From an uncultured archaeon (GTDB lineage: Archaea > Halobacteriota > Methanosarcinia > Methanotrichales > Methanotrichaceae), in assembly GCA_902385025.1 (NCBI GenBank), contig CABMDX010000227.1:1-5522 (forward strand): 5,522 nt of DNA, given 5' to 3'. Below the pieces are notes generated by a model. The model was given only the letters and a program-made list of their open reading frames with translations, searched no databases and was not told the origin of the DNA. The stretch's first letter is position 1, and every line of letters begins with the position of its first letter. This document shows positions 5,059 through 5,522 of this stretch, piece by piece. Position numbers and translations under genes: made by a program.

Positions 5059-5522
5059 CTAGCTCTGGATCAATTTGAATGTCTCCCAGGCACCCACTGA
5101 ATTGCGATTGGCTACAACCTGCTGACCACCTCCGCCTTCAGCACATAGATACTGGCCATTGAAGGCCTGAAGCGCCACATTGCCATTTACTCTATAGAGG
5201 AGTCTAAATGTCTCCCAGGCGCCTATTGCATTGCGATTAGCTGTGACTATGCCGCCACCGCCACCTTCGGCACAAACATATTGAGCATTAGACGCCCGCA
5301 AAGCAAAATTACCATTTCCTACATCGATCAGACTAAACGTCTCCAAGGAACCTGCAGCATTGAGGTTACCTACAACCTGCTCACCACCTCCGCCTTCAGC
5401 ACATACATACTGCCCATTGACTGCCTGCAGCGCAAAATTGCCATTACGTCTATAAACCAGTCGAAATCACGCCAAGCCGCCTATTGCATGGCTAAGAGAT
5501 GCGACTATTCCTAAACCACCAC
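5059..5522 (-). pseudogene. Fascin-like beta-trefoil repeat protein, 3' end, interrupted by in-frame TGA (5' end outside window)
   Basis: On the minus strand the reading frame runs from the right edge to TAG 5061-5059 and encodes tandem 43-residue units with the pattern F-x-L-x(4)-NGN-x-AL-x-A-x-N-x-QY-[VL]-CAEGGGG-x-x-V-x-ANRN-x-x-GAWET. Three full units and an ending FKLIQS make one complete beta-trefoil, and the tail of a further unit precedes them. The ALQAFNGQYLCAE and GAWETF signatures resemble fascin/actin-crosslinking-type trefoils, which in prokaryotes usually act as binding modules for sugars or surfaces. The first partial unit (GGLGIVASLSHAIG) is followed by TGA at 5469-5467 where other units have Thr of WET. 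Downstream of this stop there is no ATG, GTG or TTG until TTG 5346, which falls inside a unit and cannot be a natural domain start. The gene is thus either dead, split, or affected by sequence error. No signal peptide or partner domain is visible because the start lies beyond the window. Confidence 0.78.
5080..5466 (-). repeat. Three tandem 129-bp coding repeats
   Basis: Units on the minus strand are 5466-5338, 5337-5209 and 5208-5080, each exactly 129 bp (43 codons). On the plus strand GTCTCCCAGG at 5081 and 5210 and the related GTCTCCAAGG at 5339 mark the 129-bp period; a decayed fourth mark lies near 5468. Blocks such as ACCTGCT, CCACCTCCGCCTTCAGCACA and CATTGCCATT recur at DNA level. Conservation of codons as well as residues suggests fairly recent internal duplication or gene conversion. 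Confidence 0.85.

Noticed and set aside
5467..5469. TGA as a recoded selenocysteine codon
   Set aside because: The matching residue in the other units is Thr, not Cys, the flanking codons are also disturbed, and no SECIS-like element was seen.
5281..5514. 77-codon plus-strand frame at the right end
   Set aside because: It is antisense to the trefoil repeats, and its apparent internal repetition comes from the 129-bp period.
5080..5522. CRISPR array or non-coding tandem repeat
   Set aside because: The 129-bp units are in-frame 43-codon protein repeats without spacers.

Overview
The window looks like archaeal chromosomal DNA, most likely from a methanogen of the Methanosarcinales/Methanotrichales (Methanothrix-like). 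That placement is inference from recalled families, not a search. It rests on a short (about 425-residue) anaerobe-type ThiC, exported Cache-domain sensor proteins without output domains, an AGGTG ribosome binding site, an AT-rich TATA-like box and T-run terminators.

Layout, left to right. (1) Positions 1-963 are AT-rich (for example 19 G+C in bases 421-480). They hold the tail of an unrecognised gene and, overlapping it by 11 bases, the catalytic half of an aldehyde-dehydrogenase-superfamily protein with poorly conserved active-site motifs. The overlap may be a coupled start or a frameshift. (2) Positions 964-1066 are a short GC-richer spacer with nothing recognisable. (3) Positions 1067-2747 hold two plus-strand Cache genes: a tandem small-Cache protein that lacks its export signal and the front of its first domain, then a membrane-anchored double-Cache protein. 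A T-run terminator follows. (4) Positions 2748-2919 are a convergent intergenic region with a GC-rich hairpin. (5) Positions 2920-3558, minus strand, encode a metallo-beta-lactamase-fold hydrolase with a complete metal site. It is divergent from (6) thiC at 3612-4889, plus strand, GC-rich (37 of 60 in bases 4381-4440), which makes the thiamine pyrimidine. (7) Positions 4890-5058 are a convergent intergenic region. (8) From 5059 to the right edge, minus strand, lies the end of a fascin-like beta-trefoil gene made of 43-residue (129-bp) repeats and interrupted by an in-frame TGA.

The genes do not form one pathway. thiC and the hydrolase are ordinary housekeeping genes sharing a 53-bp divergent promoter region. 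The two Cache genes are probably related ligand-binding surface proteins. Both window ends look like accessory or decaying DNA. I found no convincing new multi-gene system. The points most worth checking are the broken trefoil repeat gene, the possible frameshift in the ALDH-like gene, the truncated Cache gene and the C-terminal cysteine spacing of ThiC.
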